Assembly (NCBI RefSeq): GCF_000350225.1
Contig: NW_005179176.1
Coordinates: 1 to 64,000 of the forward strand
Reading direction: 5' to 3'
DNA length: 64,000 bases
Source of the DNA: Chondrus crispus
Lineage: Eukaryota; Rhodophyta; Florideophyceae; Gigartinales; Gigartinaceae
Shown: piece after piece, positions 63,639 to 64,000 of the stretch
Position numbering within the stretch: the first letter of the stretch is position 1
How the letters are laid out: the number at the start of each line of letters is the position of its first letter
The notes under the pieces: model-generated
Databases searched by the model: none
What the model was told of the DNA's origin: nothing
What the model saw: only the letters and a program-made list of their open reading frames with translations
Made by a program: the position numbers and the translations under genes

Positions 63639-64000
63639 CTAACCAAGCGATGCACTTGAAGATCGCGTTTCGCACTTTGTGAAGTCAATAGGAAGCGTCC
63701 CATCAAAGAGCATGAGCTGAAGTGTGTCAACGAGCGGGTTATCCTTCTTCGTTAGGGGATCGGCTGGATTGATTGAGCCAGGTATCCAAATAACTTGGTT
63801 CAGCTGATGTGTCTCGAAATTGTAGCGGAGCAGCGCGACATCTGCTTGAATAGACTTGTCTTCAGGGGTGCAACAAGTCGAAAGGGAGGAAAACAAATCC
63901 TTGCAGTCAACAACGACGTAGAGGTGTATGTCTATTCCAAGTAGGGCTTTGTACACATTCGCGATCAGCTTTCCTTCGTCGATAGCGTCTCCTGCTGCGA
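63639..64000 (-). pseudogene. pol: Copia RNase H C-terminus (element O), continues past the window
   Basis: From the window edge leftward: GDAIDEGKLIANV, VVVDCKDLFSSLST, VALLRYNFETHQLNQVIWIP and NPADPLTKKDNPLVDTLQLM, the conserved RNase H end of a Ty1/copia Pol with the VDxKDLF and ADxLTK motifs. This part of the frame is uninterrupted; the rest lies beyond 64000. Confidence 0.75.

Overview
The window is almost entirely transposable-element DNA from a eukaryotic nuclear genome. LTR retrotransposons of several ages are nested in each other, and only one convincing ordinary host gene is visible: an intronless 571-codon secreted protein at 40630-42345. GC-rich intronless genes on small islands between gypsy/copia arrays fit a compact-gene red macroalga such as a florideophyte of the Chondrus type. 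That is an inference; no marker gene proves it.

Layout, using working names. Element A (minus, about 392-3435) is a Ty3/gypsy gag plus probable LTR, cut on its left by a fragment of an F-family LTR (1-391). Element B (plus, about 3436-11043) is a 5'-truncated chromovirus: integrase with chromodomain, a long spacer, a large antisense ORF (10314-7618) and a 3' LTR. Element C (plus, 11084-14918) is a decayed copia-order element (gag, protease, integrase, start of RT) cut by the F-family LTR of element D (14919). A second, variant LTR (element E) follows to 17191. Element F (minus, 18903-37780) is complete: two LTRs of about 940 bp, a 5-bp target-site duplication ATGCG, a frameshifted gag, an intact 1437-codon pol with chromodomain, and a 6.1-kb pol-to-LTR region with an antisense 643-codon ORF (19967-21898). 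Its 5' LTR carries two later insertions. One is a PIF/Harbinger transposon (33708-37038, transposase plus Myb-like gene, TAA duplication). The other is a TRIM-like miniature LTR element (37156-37768, TATTG duplication).

To the right are the host gene, a large foldback element (about 43146-44760), a degenerate copia (I, 44945-49088), a truncated F-relative with LTR (J, 49089-51244), a gypsy gag remnant (K, 52463-54006), a gypsy RNase H/integrase remnant without integrase core (L, 54007-55221), an old gypsy on the minus strand (M, about 55584-60090), and two copia RT/RNase H remnants (N and O) at the right edge.

The most interesting observation is that B and F, two different families of the same chromovirus clade, share one design: gag-pol, a long non-coding spacer, then a long ORF on the opposite strand whose ATG lies only 60-125 bp inside the 3' LTR. 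I recognise neither antisense protein. They have Pro/Ser-rich low-complexity tracts, a globular middle part and, in B, a coiled coil. An antisense accessory gene carried by giant algal chromoviruses is the best candidate here for an undescribed system.
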